DNA from: Chromohalobacter beijerinckii | GTDB lineage: Bacteria > Pseudomonadota > Gammaproteobacteria > Pseudomonadales > Halomonadaceae | Direction: 5' to 3' | Assembly (NCBI RefSeq): GCF_023061185.1 | Contig: NZ_JAKGAK010000002.1 | Coordinates: 248,001-312,000, forward strand | DNA: 64,000 nucleotides | Shown: one piece after another, positions 36,577-45,828 of the stretch | Position numbering within the stretch: the stretch's first letter is position 1 | Layout: each line of letters opens with the position of its first letter | Notes under the pieces: generated by a model | What the model was told of the DNA's origin: nothing | Databases searched by the model: none | Seen by the model: only the letters and a program-made list of their open reading frames with translations | Program-made: the position numbers and the translations under genes

Positions 36577-36695
36577 GGCGGTTCCTCCTGAACGTTTGCC
36601 AACAACGCGCGCGCTTCCTGCACGTCGCGTTCATTACGAAGAATAACAGAGATGTGTGCTTTGACAATTACACGCCATGCGCCAGGGCTCACCCG

Positions 36696-37571
36696 CTACA
36701 TGAACAGCGCCAGTAGCAGCGGCACGTAGATGAAGGCCAGTAAAGTGGAACAGAACACCAGGCTGGCGACATATTGCGGTTCGCGCCGTGAACGTTGCGC
36801 GAAGAGATAGTTGTAGACGGCCACCGGCATGCTCATTTGCAGCACGAGCACGCTCTGCGCCAGGGGCGGGAGGTTTAGAAGCCACCCCACGCCGAAGGCC
36901 ACGCAAACGGCGAGTACCGTGCGTAGTAGGCTGAAGGCGAGCCCCGAGGACAAGCTGCGCACCTGTATGTTGGCCAGCGAGACGCCGAGGGTGATCAGCA
37001 TCAAGGGCACGGTGAAGCCGGAGATCAACTCCACGGTGTTGTCGATCCACAACGGCAGGTCGGTATCCGTCAGCAGGATGGCCACCGATAGCAGGATGCT
37101 ATACACGGTGGGCGTACGCAGCAGACTCTTCAGCGGATTGCTGCGGCTGATCATCATCACGCCGAAGGTGAACTGCACCAGGGCGACCGTCACCATCACG
37201 GTAATGGCGTAGGCGAAGCCCTCGCTGCCAAACGCATAAAGCGCCACCGGTAAGCCCATATTGCCGGTGTTGGGATACATCATGGGCGCCAATAGCACGC
37301 GCCAGTTCTTGCGCAGTAGGATCGCCATCAGCCAGGTCGCCAGCGCCATGACCAGGAGCACGCCCAGCGTGCTCAGCATGGTACGCCCGAAGGTATGGGC
37401 ATCGATGTTGGCGCCGGAGAGCGAGGCGAGGATCAACGACGGCGTGCCGACATTGAAGACCAGCTTGGTGACGAAGTCGGTGGGATACGTGTATCCCAGG
37501 CGTATCCAGAAAAATCCGATACTGGCGCCCACGAACACGGGGGCCATGACAGCGAAGAGTTGGGCGAGCAT
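36696..37571 (-). CDS. AEC-family (auxin efflux carrier-like) transporter
   Basis: A 291-residue inner-membrane protein with about ten hydrophobic segments and the AEC opening LFAVMAPVFVGASIGFFWIRLG; MYPNTGNMGLPVALYAFG is the characteristic middle motif. Bacterial members often move dicarboxylates or related acids, substrate here unknown. I chose the ATG at 37571; the extra 10 codons to 37601 lack a ribosome site. The 264 bases upstream, to the divergent ABC exporter, contain no gene. Confidence 0.85.
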   Translation of the reverse strand: MLAQLFAVMAPVFVGASIGFFWIRLGYTYPTDFVTKLVFNVGTPSLILASLSGANIDAHTFGRTMLSTLGVLLVMALATWLMAILLRKNWRVLLAPMMYPNTGNMGLPVALYAFGSEGFAYAITVMVTVALVQFTFGVMMISRSNPLKSLLRTPTVYSILLSVAILLTDTDLPLWIDNTVELISGFTVPLMLITLGVSLANIQVRSLSSGLAFSLLRTVLAVCVAFGVGWLLNLPPLAQSVLVLQMSMPVAVYNYLFAQRSRREPQYVASLVFCSTLLAFIYVPLLLALFM

Positions 37572-37835
37572 GCGCGAGCCTGATTCAGGGTCTGCGTCCA
37601 CGGTGCGGAGGTGGACGGGACGATGTTGAACGCGACTGTTAGGGTCGCGGAAAGTGCCATATGGGGGCTATTGTCGCCAATCGTGGTGAATCGTTGCAAC
37701 GTGCATACGAAAACGAGAATCCTTTACCTTGACGTGGCGCGAGAATTGGCAAGAATCATGGGCCACGCTGACATTCATCGGCGTCGCGTATAACGCGGCG
37801 CGTCGCCACTTTCAAAAATACGTTTAGAGAATTGC

Positions 37836-39509
37836 ATGGAACTTTTGCGCGTCGTCTATCGCGATTACCGCTGGCCGTTCATCGGCGTCATGGTGTTGAG
37901 CCTGGCCAGCGCGGGGCTCGGTATCGGGGTCATCGCCTTCATCAACCAGTACTTGATCGAGGCCCAAGGCGACCCGCTACTGGTGCTACCCCAGTTCCTG
38001 GGGCTGATCGCCTTGCTGCTGGCGGTCACGCTCGGTTCGCAATTGGCGCTGACTGTGCTCGGCCACCATTTCGTCTATCGACTGCGCGGGCGTCTCATCA
38101 AGCGAATTCTGGATACCGACATCGAGCGTATCGAGCGTCTGGGCAGCGCGCATCTGCTGGCAAGCTTATCCAGCGACATTCGTAATATCACCATCGCCTT
38201 CGTGCGACTTCCCGAGCTGGTACAGGGTGTGATCCTGACACTGGGCTCGGCTGCTTATCTGGCCTGGCTCTCGCCGGGGATGCTATTCATCACTGCGCTT
38301 TGGGTGGCGGTGACCGTGGTGGGGGGTTGGTATCTGGTATCGCATGTGTATCGCCATTTGGGGCAGGTGCGCGAGACAGAGGATCGGCTCTACAAGGATT
38401 ACGAGGCGGTGATCGACGGTCGCAAGGAATTGGCGCTCAACCGCGACCGTGCCAAGACGCTGTACGAGGATGTCTACGAGCGCGACGCCAAGGCCTATCG
38501 GCATCACATCATCCGCTCTGACACCTTCCATCTGAGTGCGGTGAACTGGTCGAACATCATGATGCTGGGCGCCATTGGCATGGTGTTCTTCCTCGCCAAT
38601 GGTCTCGGTTGGGCCAATACCAACGTGGCGGCGACCTATTCGCTGACGCTTTTGTTCCTGCGTACGCCCCTGATTCAGGCGGTGGGGGCGTTGCCCACGC
38701 TGCTCAGTGCCCAGGTCGCCTTCGATAAGCTCAAGACGCTGGCGTTGACCGAGTATCGCGCCGAGTTCGGCGAGAGCGCCGCGCACGGCGACTGGCAGAC
38801 ACTGGAGCTGCGCGGCGTGACCTTTGCCTATGCAGCGGGCGAGCATGGCAAGGGATTCGAAGTGGGGCCGGTCGATCTCACCTTATCGCGTGGTGAACTG
38901 GTGTTTCTGATCGGTGGCAACGGCAGCGGAAAATCGACGCTGGCGCGCCTGTTGACCGGGCTCTACCAGCCCCGCAGCGGTGAAATTCTCATCGATGGCG
39001 CCCCGGTGAACGAGGCCGGCTGGCAGGCGTTTCGTAGCCGCTTCGCCGCCGTATTCACCGACTTTCATCTCTTCGATCAGGTGATCGGCCCTGATGGCGA
39101 GGCACCGGACACGGCCCTGGCCGACGCCTGGATCGCGCGCCTGGGCATGGGCGAGAAGCTGCATTTCGATGGGTGGCGGGTGACCGACACGCAGCTCTCC
39201 CAGGGGCAGCGCAAGCGCCTGGCGTTGCTGCTGGCGGTGGCCGAGCAGCGCGATATCCTACTACTCGACGAATGGGCGGCGGACCAGGACCCGCAGTTCC
39301 GGCGCATCTTCTACCGCGAGCTGCTGCCCTTGCTGCGCGAACACGGCAAGACCGTCTTCGCCATCAGCCACGACGATCACTACTTCCAGCACGCCGATCG
39401 ACTACTGGAAATGCGCGCGGGGCAGTTGAGCGAACTGACCGGCGAGATGCGCGAGCGCGTCAGCCGCGACGCCGTGGCACGGCTCGAGAACACATCAGGC
39501 GAGGTGTGA
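37836..39509 (+). CDS. Cyclic-peptide/siderophore export ABC transporter (PvdE/SyrD/YojI type)
   Basis: A 557-residue half-transporter: an N-terminal membrane domain with six helices (residues about 10-310) and a C-terminal ATPase with Walker [10 protein letters not shown], signature LSQGQRKR and Walker [13 protein letters not shown]. The family exports nonribosomal peptides or siderophore precursors across the inner membrane. Lying next to siderophore receptors, it most likely handles a siderophore. No peptide synthetase is in the window. The ribosome site is weak (AGAG). Confidence 0.8.
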   Translation: MELLRVVYRDYRWPFIGVMVLSLASAGLGIGVIAFINQYLIEAQGDPLLVLPQFLGLIALLLAVTLGSQLALTVLGHHFVYRLRGRLIKRILDTDIERIERLGSAHLLASLSSDIRNITIAFVRLPELVQGVILTLGSAAYLAWLSPGMLFITALWVAVTVVGGWYLVSHVYRHLGQVRETEDRLYKDYEAVIDGRKELALNRDRAKTLYEDVYERDAKAYRHHIIRSDTFHLSAVNWSNIMMLGAIGMVFFLANGLGWANTNVAATYSLTLLFLRTPLIQAVGALPTLLSAQVAFDKLKTLALTEYRAEFGESAAHGDWQTLELRGVTFAYAAGEHGKGFEVGPVDLTLSRGELVFLIGGNGSGKSTLARLLTGLYQPRSGEILIDGAPVNEAGWQAFRSRFAAVFTDFHLFDQVIGPDGEAPDTALADAWIARLGMGEKLHFDGWRVTDTQLSQGQRKRLALLLAVAEQRDILLLDEWAADQDPQFRRIFYRELLPLLREHGKTVFAISHDDHYFQHADRLLEMRAGQLSELTGEMRERVSRDAVARLENTSGEV

Positions 39510-39540
39510 TGGCGAGCAGGGGCAGCGTTGAACGTTCGTC

Positions 39541-39575
39541 ATTGTGAAAACAAATCACAATTCTTATCATATGCG
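39541..39575 (+). promoter_or_regulatory. Candidate Fur-controlled promoter of the first TonB receptor
   Basis: The AT-rich stretch CACAATTCTTATCATATGC lies about 75 bp before the receptor start and matches the Fur consensus at about 11 of 19 positions. Position and gene function suggest iron control, but the match alone is weak. Confidence 0.35.
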
Positions 39576-39638
39576 ATAGGATTTGCTTGACGCGTATGCT
39601 CCCGGCCGTCTGCTAATAAAATGTCACAAGGAAACCTC

Positions 39639-41714
39639 ATGTCCCGCTCCCGCCCCTCACCTCAACCTTTCAACGTGCTGTCGTCACCGGCCCGCCGCGT
39701 GGCGATGGCAACGCTGCTGCTCGGCTGCCCGCTAGCGGTGCAGGCACAAGACGACGTCCCCCAGAGCGATACCGTGGTCGTGACCGCGACGGCGCTGAAG
39801 GTTGCCATGCCGCTTGCCGAGACGCCGCGTTCGGTATCCAGCGTGAATCGTGAAGACCTCGATGAACGTAACGTCCAGAGCCTCGACGAAAGCTTCCGTT
39901 ATCGCTCCGGTGTGCTGTCGGGTCATTTTGGTGCGGATAACAACACCGACTGGCTCAAGGTGCGCGGTTTCGATCAGGCGACCTATTTGAATGGATTGCG
40001 TCTTTACTCACCTGGGTATTACAAATGGACGCCCGAGCCTTATGGCTTAGAGAGTGTCGATGTCTTTAAAGGGCCAGCGTCGATTCTCTACGGCGAAGCA
40101 CCCTCGGGTGGGATAGTCAATGCCGTCAGTAAACGTCCCACCGCCGAGAAGCGTGGTGAGATCGAGATCCAGGCCGGTAACCGTAATCACCGCCAATTCG
40201 GAATCGATACATCAGGACCCGTCACCGAAAGCGGTGATGTACGCTATCGGATGGTGGGGCTATATAAAGAACGCGATGGTGATTTGAATGACACGGATAA
40301 CGAGCGTGTCTACTTCGCGCCGAGCCTCGAGTGGGATATCTCCGATGACACCCAGTTGACTGTGCTGGCCAGTTATCAGAAGGACGACGGCGTCCCTGAA
40401 AACCCCTTCAAACTAGCTTACAGTACGCTGGAAGATACCCCCTATGGCAAAGTCGATCCCGAGACTAATTACGGTGCTTCGGACTACGATAAAGATGAGC
40501 ATACCCAGTTCGGTATCGGTTATGAACTTCAGCATCAGCTCGATGACACTTGGAAGTTCGAGCAAAACTTTCGTTACAGCCACTTAGATCTGGATCTGCG
40601 TAGTACGTACCTGATGTCGTATCGCAATGATGATCGGACGGCATATCGTGGCCATCTGCAGCGTGACGGTGAGATTGACAGCTTTACCATCGATAACCGT
40701 ATGGTTGGCAAGTGGTATACCGAACGCACGGAAAATACGCTGCTGTTCGGTGTCGACTATCAGGACCTGAGCCTTGATGGCAAGGAATATGACAATTACA
40801 CCTACGATACCGTCGATATCTTCAACCCTAACACGACCGCTACGCCGGTACCTGACAGCCAACTGATAGGCCGGCAGATCGATAAACAGCAGCTTGGCGT
40901 TTATGTACAGGACCAACTGCGCATCGATGATCGCTGGGTGCTGCTGGGCAGTGTTCGTCATGATAGTGCCGATGTGAAGAATACGAATCAGGATTCGGAT
41001 GTCACAGTCGATGAGACCCAGTCCGAGACCTCCTTCTCCGGCGGCCTGATGTACTTAGGTGATAACGGGGTGAGCCCGTATCTCAGCTATACCGAGTCGT
41101 TCAGGCCGCAAGCTCAGACTGACGCTCAGGGTGCGGTTTTCGAAGAAATCGAAGGTAAACAGTGGGAGGCGGGGGTTAAGTACGCGCCTTCTTCCTGGGA
41201 TGGTTACGTGAGTGCGGCGGTGTTTGACATCGAAGAATCCAACTCCTTTGTCACCCAGCCGACCGGAGATCAACAGCAAGGCGGTGAAACGACTTCTACT
41301 GGGTTTGAACTCGAGGGCGTGGGCTATCTCACGGATTCACTCCAGTTGACGGCCGCATATACGTATACGGATGCACGCAACCAAAGTGACCAGCGCAAGG
41401 AACTTATCCCGCGTCATCAGGCTTCCGCGTGGCTGGATTACGACTTCACCAAAGGAGCCGTTAAAGGGCTGAAAGTGGGTGGCGGTGTGCGCTACGTGGG
41501 CAAGTCCGTGGCTAGCCCGGGGAGTAGCATCGATAGTGACGTGCCGTCCTATACTCTGTATGACGCCATGGCAAGCTACGACTTCAATACGCACTGGACT
41601 GCTCAGATCAATGCCAATAACCTCACCGATGAAGAGTACGTCGCCAGCTGCGACTATTACTGCTACTACGGCGAGTCGCGCAGCGTGATCGGCAGCCTCA
41701 AGTATCGTTGGTAA
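39639..41714 (+). CDS. TonB-dependent siderophore receptor (FhuA/FoxA-like)
   Basis: A 691-residue outer-membrane receptor: signal peptide (residues 1-37, AVQAQ end), TonB-box-like DTVVVTATAL, plug domain (LDESFRYRSGVLSGHFG; VDVFKGPASILYGEAPSGG), then a 22-strand barrel ending in aromatic RW. The plug motif and barrel resemble ferric hydroxamate receptors, matching the fhuCDB genes that follow on the other strand. The ATG at 39639 has AAGGAA upstream; an ATG 18 bases earlier lacks one. Codon use is slightly more AT-rich than neighbours, as often in receptors. Confidence 0.88.
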   Translation: MSRSRPSPQPFNVLSSPARRVAMATLLLGCPLAVQAQDDVPQSDTVVVTATALKVAMPLAETPRSVSSVNREDLDERNVQSLDESFRYRSGVLSGHFGADNNTDWLKVRGFDQATYLNGLRLYSPGYYKWTPEPYGLESVDVFKGPASILYGEAPSGGIVNAVSKRPTAEKRGEIEIQAGNRNHRQFGIDTSGPVTESGDVRYRMVGLYKERDGDLNDTDNERVYFAPSLEWDISDDTQLTVLASYQKDDGVPENPFKLAYSTLEDTPYGKVDPETNYGASDYDKDEHTQFGIGYELQHQLDDTWKFEQNFRYSHLDLDLRSTYLMSYRNDDRTAYRGHLQRDGEIDSFTIDNRMVGKWYTERTENTLLFGVDYQDLSLDGKEYDNYTYDTVDIFNPNTTATPVPDSQLIGRQIDKQQLGVYVQDQLRIDDRWVLLGSVRHDSADVKNTNQDSDVTVDETQSETSFSGGLMYLGDNGVSPYLSYTESFRPQAQTDAQGAVFEEIEGKQWEAGVKYAPSSWDGYVSAAVFDIEESNSFVTQPTGDQQQGGETTSTGFELEGVGYLTDSLQLTAAYTYTDARNQSDQRKELIPRHQASAWLDYDFTKGAVKGLKVGGGVRYVGKSVASPGSSIDSDVPSYTLYDAMASYDFNTHWTAQINANNLTDEEYVASCDYYCYYGESRSVIGSLKYRW

Positions 41715-41773
41715 TCCAGGCGTTATAAGAAGTCAGAGATAAGCTGAAAGAAAGTAAAGCAAAGTAGAAGAAG

Positions 41774-41812
41774 AAAATGGCCCGGGGGCAGCTCATGCTC
41801 CCGGGCCATTTT
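41774..41812. terminator. Bidirectional terminator between the receptor and fhuB
   Basis: A 13-bp stem AAAATGGCCCGGG/CCCGGGCCATTTT lies between convergent genes. The A-run on one side and T-run on the other allow termination in both directions. Confidence 0.9.
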
Positions 41813-41846
41813 GTTTGATCGTCATATTTCACATGCCGAGACTATT

Positions 41847-41915
41847 GTCTTCCATCTTCCATCTTCCATCTTCCGTCTTCCGTCTTCCGTCTTCCGTCTT
41901 CCGTCTTCCGTCTTC
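41847..41915. repeat. Heptanucleotide tandem repeat (GTCTTCC/ATCTTCC), about 9.9 copies
   Basis: Nine complete 7-bp units and one partial occupy 41847-41915: one GTCTTCC, three ATCTTCC, five GTCTTCC, then GTCTTC. On the minus strand the unit is GGAAGAC or GGAAGAT. The array begins 3 bases past the fhuB stop codon (stop at 41919-41921), so it lies in the 3' untranslated part of fhuB. Confidence 0.95.
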
Positions 41916-41918
41916 TTC

Positions 41919-43928
41919 CTACAGCCGCCGCAGCGTCCACATGAAGTAGGCGCCGCCGAGTAGGGAGGACATCAAGCCGGCGGGAATTTCCTGGGGGAAC
42001 AGCCACTGGCGTCCCAGCCAGTCGGCCAGCACCATCAAGAGCGCCCCCAGCAGGGCGGCGGCGAGCAGGTGCGCGCGTGCTCGCGCCGCGCCGAGCAGGC
42101 GTGCCATGTGCGGTGCGAGAAGGCCGACGAAGGAAAGCGGCCCGACCACCAGGGTGGCGGCGGCGGTGAGCAAGGCGACGACGCCCAGCAGCGCGAGACG
42201 CGCCCGGTCGACATTGACGCCCAGCGCGCGGGCGCTGGAGTTGCCCATCGGCAACAGGTCCAGCCAGCGCGATAGGCATTGCATCGCGAGTGTCAAGATC
42301 ACGGCGCTTGCCGCCACGGCGACGGCCAGCACGGTGTCGACGTAATAGGTCGAGCCGGACATCCAGGCGAGCAGTTGCTGCGTGCGCGGGTCGCCGTTGG
42401 CCAGCACGATGCTGCGCAGGGGGTCGAACAGAGCGGTGATGGCGATCCCCGTCAGCAGCACGCGCTCCGGTTGAAAGCCGCTGCGGCGGTTGATCAGCAG
42501 CAGTACCCCGAGCGTCGCCAAGGCGCTCAGGGTGCCGGCGATCAGTAGCATCGGCAGGCCCACACCGGGCACGAGCATGACCACACCGATCAGGCCGATG
42601 GCGGTGCCGCCACTGATCCCGACGACTTCCGGACTGGCCATGGGATTGCCGGTGACGCGCTGGATCAGCGTGCCGGCCAGGGCCAATAACGTGCCGGCAC
42701 CTGCCGCTGCCAGGGTGCGCGGCAAGCGCCATTCATGTGTGGCTTGCCAAATTGCCCACGAGGGCCAGGCCCATCCCTCGCTATTCTGGCCGAGCAACAG
42801 AGAGGCCGCGAGCGCGACCGTGAGTGCCAGCCCCAAGGCCATCAGCAAGCGGCCGGGATGCCGACGACGCGGCGCCGTCAGCATGGGCGCGGCATGTGGG
42901 CGATCACCTCCCAGCTTGAGACGCGGAATCAGCCATAACAGCAGCGGCGCCCCCAGGGCGGCGGTCGTCGCACCAGTGGGGATCATGGTCGGTAGCGCAC
43001 CGGAAAACCGCTGCAAGAGTTGGTCGGTCGTGGTCAGCAGCAAGGCGCCCAATATCGGCGCCCATAGCAAGCGCTGGGGCAGCGTGCGCGCGCCCAGCAA
43101 GCGGACGATGGCCGGTGCCGCCAGGCCAATGAAACCAATGATGCCGATCACGCTGACCACGCAGGCGGTGATGAAGACTGCTAGCCCCAGGCTCATCAGG
43201 CGCAGATGCTTGAGCGAGACACCCAGGCTGCGGGCGTTGACGTCGTCGAGCTCGAGGATCGCCAGCGGGCGCAGCATGAGCCCGGCCAGCACCAGCGCGA
43301 TGGCCAGGCGCGGGAGCAGATAGAGCACGCCGTCCCAGCTGTTTTGCGAGAGCGACCCCGCGCCCCACACCATCAAGCCTCGCAACTCTTCCTGGTGAAA
43401 GAGAATCAGCGTGGTGCTGACCGCGCCCAGGTAGAGATTGACCACCAATCCGGCGAGTACCACCACCATGGGCGCGAGGCCGCGTCGCCACGCCAGGGCG
43501 AACACCAGCCCCATGGCCAGACCGCCGCCCACCAGAGCCACCCATTCGCGGCCGAGAACGAGCAGCCCCGGCGCGAACAGCGTGGCGAGCAGCAAGGCAA
43601 GTTGTGCACCCGTCGCGACGCCAAGGGTCGTGGGCGCGGCCAGGGGATTGCGCAGCACTTGCTGCATCAAGACCCCGGCGATGCCCAGGGCGCCACCGGC
43701 CAGCAGGGCGATCGTCCAGCGTGGCAGCCAGCTGTAGTGCGTCAGTAGCTGATCGATGTTGCCTTCGTCGGGGGCGAACAGCGCCTGCGCCCACTGCGCG
43801 ACGGGCAGTTGCGTTGCCAGTGAGAGACCGCTCAGAGCAAGACACACCAGCGCGAGCAGTGTGCAGAGACGCGCAGGGGTCAGCACGAAATGCGGGAACG
43901 GCAAGGAACGGGAGATCCAGTCACTCAT
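41919..43928 (-). CDS. fhuB: Ferric hydroxamate ABC transporter permease, fused double FecCD domain
   Basis: A 669-residue inner-membrane permease made of two FecCD modules in one chain (residues about 1-335 and 340-669), about 20 helices in total, as in FhuB. Each half has the family motifs, for example GALGIAGVLMQQVLRNPLAAP and GTLLALAGTLIQRVTGNPMASP, and the paired GFIGL/GLLAPH segments. It starts inside the end of fhuD (8-bp overlap). It is last in the order fhuC-fhuD-fhuB. Confidence 0.92.
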   Translation of the reverse strand: MSDWISRSLPFPHFVLTPARLCTLLALVCLALSGLSLATQLPVAQWAQALFAPDEGNIDQLLTHYSWLPRWTIALLAGGALGIAGVLMQQVLRNPLAAPTTLGVATGAQLALLLATLFAPGLLVLGREWVALVGGGLAMGLVFALAWRRGLAPMVVVLAGLVVNLYLGAVSTTLILFHQEELRGLMVWGAGSLSQNSWDGVLYLLPRLAIALVLAGLMLRPLAILELDDVNARSLGVSLKHLRLMSLGLAVFITACVVSVIGIIGFIGLAAPAIVRLLGARTLPQRLLWAPILGALLLTTTDQLLQRFSGALPTMIPTGATTAALGAPLLLWLIPRLKLGGDRPHAAPMLTAPRRRHPGRLLMALGLALTVALAASLLLGQNSEGWAWPSWAIWQATHEWRLPRTLAAAGAGTLLALAGTLIQRVTGNPMASPEVVGISGGTAIGLIGVVMLVPGVGLPMLLIAGTLSALATLGVLLLINRRSGFQPERVLLTGIAITALFDPLRSIVLANGDPRTQQLLAWMSGSTYYVDTVLAVAVAASAVILTLAMQCLSRWLDLLPMGNSSARALGVNVDRARLALLGVVALLTAAATLVVGPLSFVGLLAPHMARLLGAARARAHLLAAALLGALLMVLADWLGRQWLFPQEIPAGLMSSLLGGAYFMWTLRRL

Positions 43929-44853
43929 CAGGCGTCTCATGGGTCGGCGGTGTTGCGGCCGCGTCGATGAGCGTCTGGCTAAGATGATCGGCGAAGCGTG
44001 CCGCGGAGGGGGCGCCGCCGAAACTCCATACCGGTGGCAGCGTGAGCACGTCGTCGCGACGTACGGACGGCAAGTGTTGCCACAGAGCGCTCGATTCGAG
44101 GCGCTCTTCGACGCCGACGGGCAGCGGCTCGATCACGACCAGGCGTGCATCATCGAGCTTGGCCAATGTTTCCAGTCCCACGGTGGAGAATCCCCAGTAA
44201 TTGGTGTTGTCCTGCCAGGCGTTTTCCAGGCCCAGGCGCTGCATGACAGCGTTATAGAGACTATTTTCGCCGAACACGCGCACATGACGGTCGTCGACGA
44301 ACTGCACGACGAGCAAGGGCCGGTCGCCGATCTCCCGGCTAGCGAGCGTTTGCCGCAAGAGCGCGAGGTGAACGTCCAGCCAGGCGAGCAGTGTGTCCGC
44401 CTCCGCCTTGCGGTTGGCAATGGCGCCGATCTCGCGGGTGGCACTTTTCAGCCGCGTCCACAGATCGCTGCCGGGGGTATAAAGCGCGACGGTGTCGGTC
44501 GGGGCGATACGTTCGAGGCTGGGCGACAGGGTGCTGAACATCGGCGAGAGCAGAATGCGATCAGGCGCGAGCTGGGCCAGCAGTTCACGGTTGGGTTGCG
44601 CACGCAGGCCGATATCGACCACGTCGTCGGGTAGCGGCGGTGCGCCTACCCATTCGCGGTAGGCATCCGTTTGCGCCACACCCACGGGCGTCACGCCGAG
44701 TGCCAGCAGCGTTTCGGCGATGGTCCAGTCGACGGTGGCGATACGCGGCGTGTCAGCGGCGCTGGCGGTATGCGGCCCGGCGAGAAGCACCAGCAATGCC
44801 AAGGCAAGGAGGTGAAAGCGGAGAGTGTCTCCGCGCATCGACAACGGCGTCAC
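43921..44853 (-). CDS. fhuD: Iron-siderophore ABC transporter substrate-binding protein
   Basis: A 310-residue periplasmic binding protein of the FhuD/FepB fold: signal peptide (ending TASAAD), RIATVDWTIAETLLALGVTPVG at the start of the mature part, then a long central helix. I chose the GTG at 44853 because GGAG lies 5 bases before it and it begins 10 bp after fhuC; an internal ATG at 44838 is the alternative. It delivers ferric hydroxamate to FhuB. Confidence 0.87.
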   Translation of the reverse strand: MTPLSMRGDTLRFHLLALALLVLLAGPHTASAADTPRIATVDWTIAETLLALGVTPVGVAQTDAYREWVGAPPLPDDVVDIGLRAQPNRELLAQLAPDRILLSPMFSTLSPSLERIAPTDTVALYTPGSDLWTRLKSATREIGAIANRKAEADTLLAWLDVHLALLRQTLASREIGDRPLLVVQFVDDRHVRVFGENSLYNAVMQRLGLENAWQDNTNYWGFSTVGLETLAKLDDARLVVIEPLPVGVEERLESSALWQHLPSVRRDDVLTLPPVWSFGGAPSAARFADHLSQTLIDAAATPPTHETPDE

Positions 44854-44863
44854 AGCGACTCCA

Positions 44864-45631
44864 TCAATGCAGCACGGCGATGGGGTGCTCGCCGCCGGGG
44901 TGGGACATGACCCGCATGGGGATGCCGTAGATGGCTTCCAGGGTGGCATCGCACATCAAGTCGCTGGGCGCGCCTTGGGCAAGCACTTGCCCGCTGTGCA
45001 GGGCGATCAGATGATCGCAATAACGCGCCGCCATGTTGACGTCGTGAAGGACGATGACGACGCCTAGCCCCAACTCACGACACAGTGATCGCACCAAGGC
45101 CAGCACTTCCACCTGATGGGCGATGTCCAGCGCCGCCAGCGGTTCGTCCAGCAGCAGAAACCGGCTTTCCTGGGCCAGCAGCATGGCGAGCCACACCCGC
45201 TGCCGCTCGCCACCGGAGAGCGTATCGACCAGCCGGTCGGCGAAGGCTTCGGTGTGGGTCAGCGCGATGGCGCGATCGATCTGCGTCTTGTCCTTATCGT
45301 TGAGACGCCCCAGAAGGCCATGCCAGGGATAGCGTCCGAAGCCCACCAGCTCGCGGCCGGTGAGGTTGTCGGCGCCGGGCAGATGCTGGGGCAGATACGC
45401 CACGTGGCGAGCGAACTCGCGTGTGCCCCAGTCGGCTAGAGGGCGCTTGTCGAGGCGGATCTCGCCTCGGCTCGGGGCTTGCTGCTGCGCGAGAAGCTTG
45501 AGCAGGGTCGACTTGCCCGAGCCATTGTGGCCGATCAGCCCATACACCTTGCCTTCCTCGAAGGCGAGGTCGGTGGGGTGCAACAGGCACTGGCCGTTGA
45601 CCTCGAAGCTGGCAGCGTCGACGTTGAACAT
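44864..45631 (-). CDS. fhuC: Iron-siderophore ABC transporter ATP-binding protein
   Basis: A 255-residue ATPase with Walker A GHNGSGKST, signature LSGGERQRV, Walker B FLLLDEPLAALD and switch His in VLHDVNMAARY, typical of the FecE/FhuC class. It is first in fhuCDB. The ATG at 45631 is used, and the frame open to 45667 runs into the putative promoter region. Confidence 0.92.
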   Translation of the reverse strand: MFNVDAASFEVNGQCLLHPTDLAFEEGKVYGLIGHNGSGKSTLLKLLAQQQAPSRGEIRLDKRPLADWGTREFARHVAYLPQHLPGADNLTGRELVGFGRYPWHGLLGRLNDKDKTQIDRAIALTHTEAFADRLVDTLSGGERQRVWLAMLLAQESRFLLLDEPLAALDIAHQVEVLALVRSLCRELGLGVVIVLHDVNMAARYCDHLIALHSGQVLAQGAPSDLMCDATLEAIYGIPMRVMSHPGGEHPIAVLH

Positions 45632-45671
45632 CAGGTGGACCCCAAGCGGGAAAAGCGTAGGGCGCAATCGT

Positions 45672-45707
45672 AATTCAAATAAGAACGGTTATCAAAACTC
45701 TCGGCGC
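45672..45707 (-). promoter_or_regulatory. Candidate Fur site upstream of fhuC
   Basis: On the minus strand TTGATAACCGTTCTTATTTG lies about 50 bp before fhuC. It retains the GATAA and TTATT parts of a Fur box but matches under half to two-thirds of the consensus. Function is inferred from the operon's role. Confidence 0.3.
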
Positions 45708-45735
45708 CGTCATGACGCGGGGTAAGCGTAGTGAA

Positions 45736-45760
45736 ACGGCCCGCCTGGGCAGCGGGCCGT
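45736..45760 (-). terminator. Hairpin terminator after the second receptor gene
   Basis: A 9-bp stem ACGGCCCGC/GCGGGCCGT with a 7-nt loop is followed on the minus strand by TTTC, 69 bases past the receptor stop. Confidence 0.7.
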
Positions 45761-45772
45761 CGTGAGCGTGCG

Positions 45773-45812
45773 GTCTTGAGATGTAGTGGTCTTGAGGTGC
45801 AGTGGTCTTGGG
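45773..45812. repeat. Imperfect 16-bp tandem repeat, 2.5 copies
   Basis: GTCTTGAGATGTAGTG, GTCTTGAGGTGCAGTG and a partial GTCTTGGG follow each other between the receptor gene and its terminator hairpin. Two differences separate the full units. Confidence 0.8.
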
Positions 45813-45828
45813 AAGCGGCGCCGAATGC

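Noticed and set aside
41842-42732. Minus-strand open frame overlapping fhuB
   Set aside because: Shadow frame in GC-rich coding sequence; Arg/Ala/Gly-rich with no recognisable domain.
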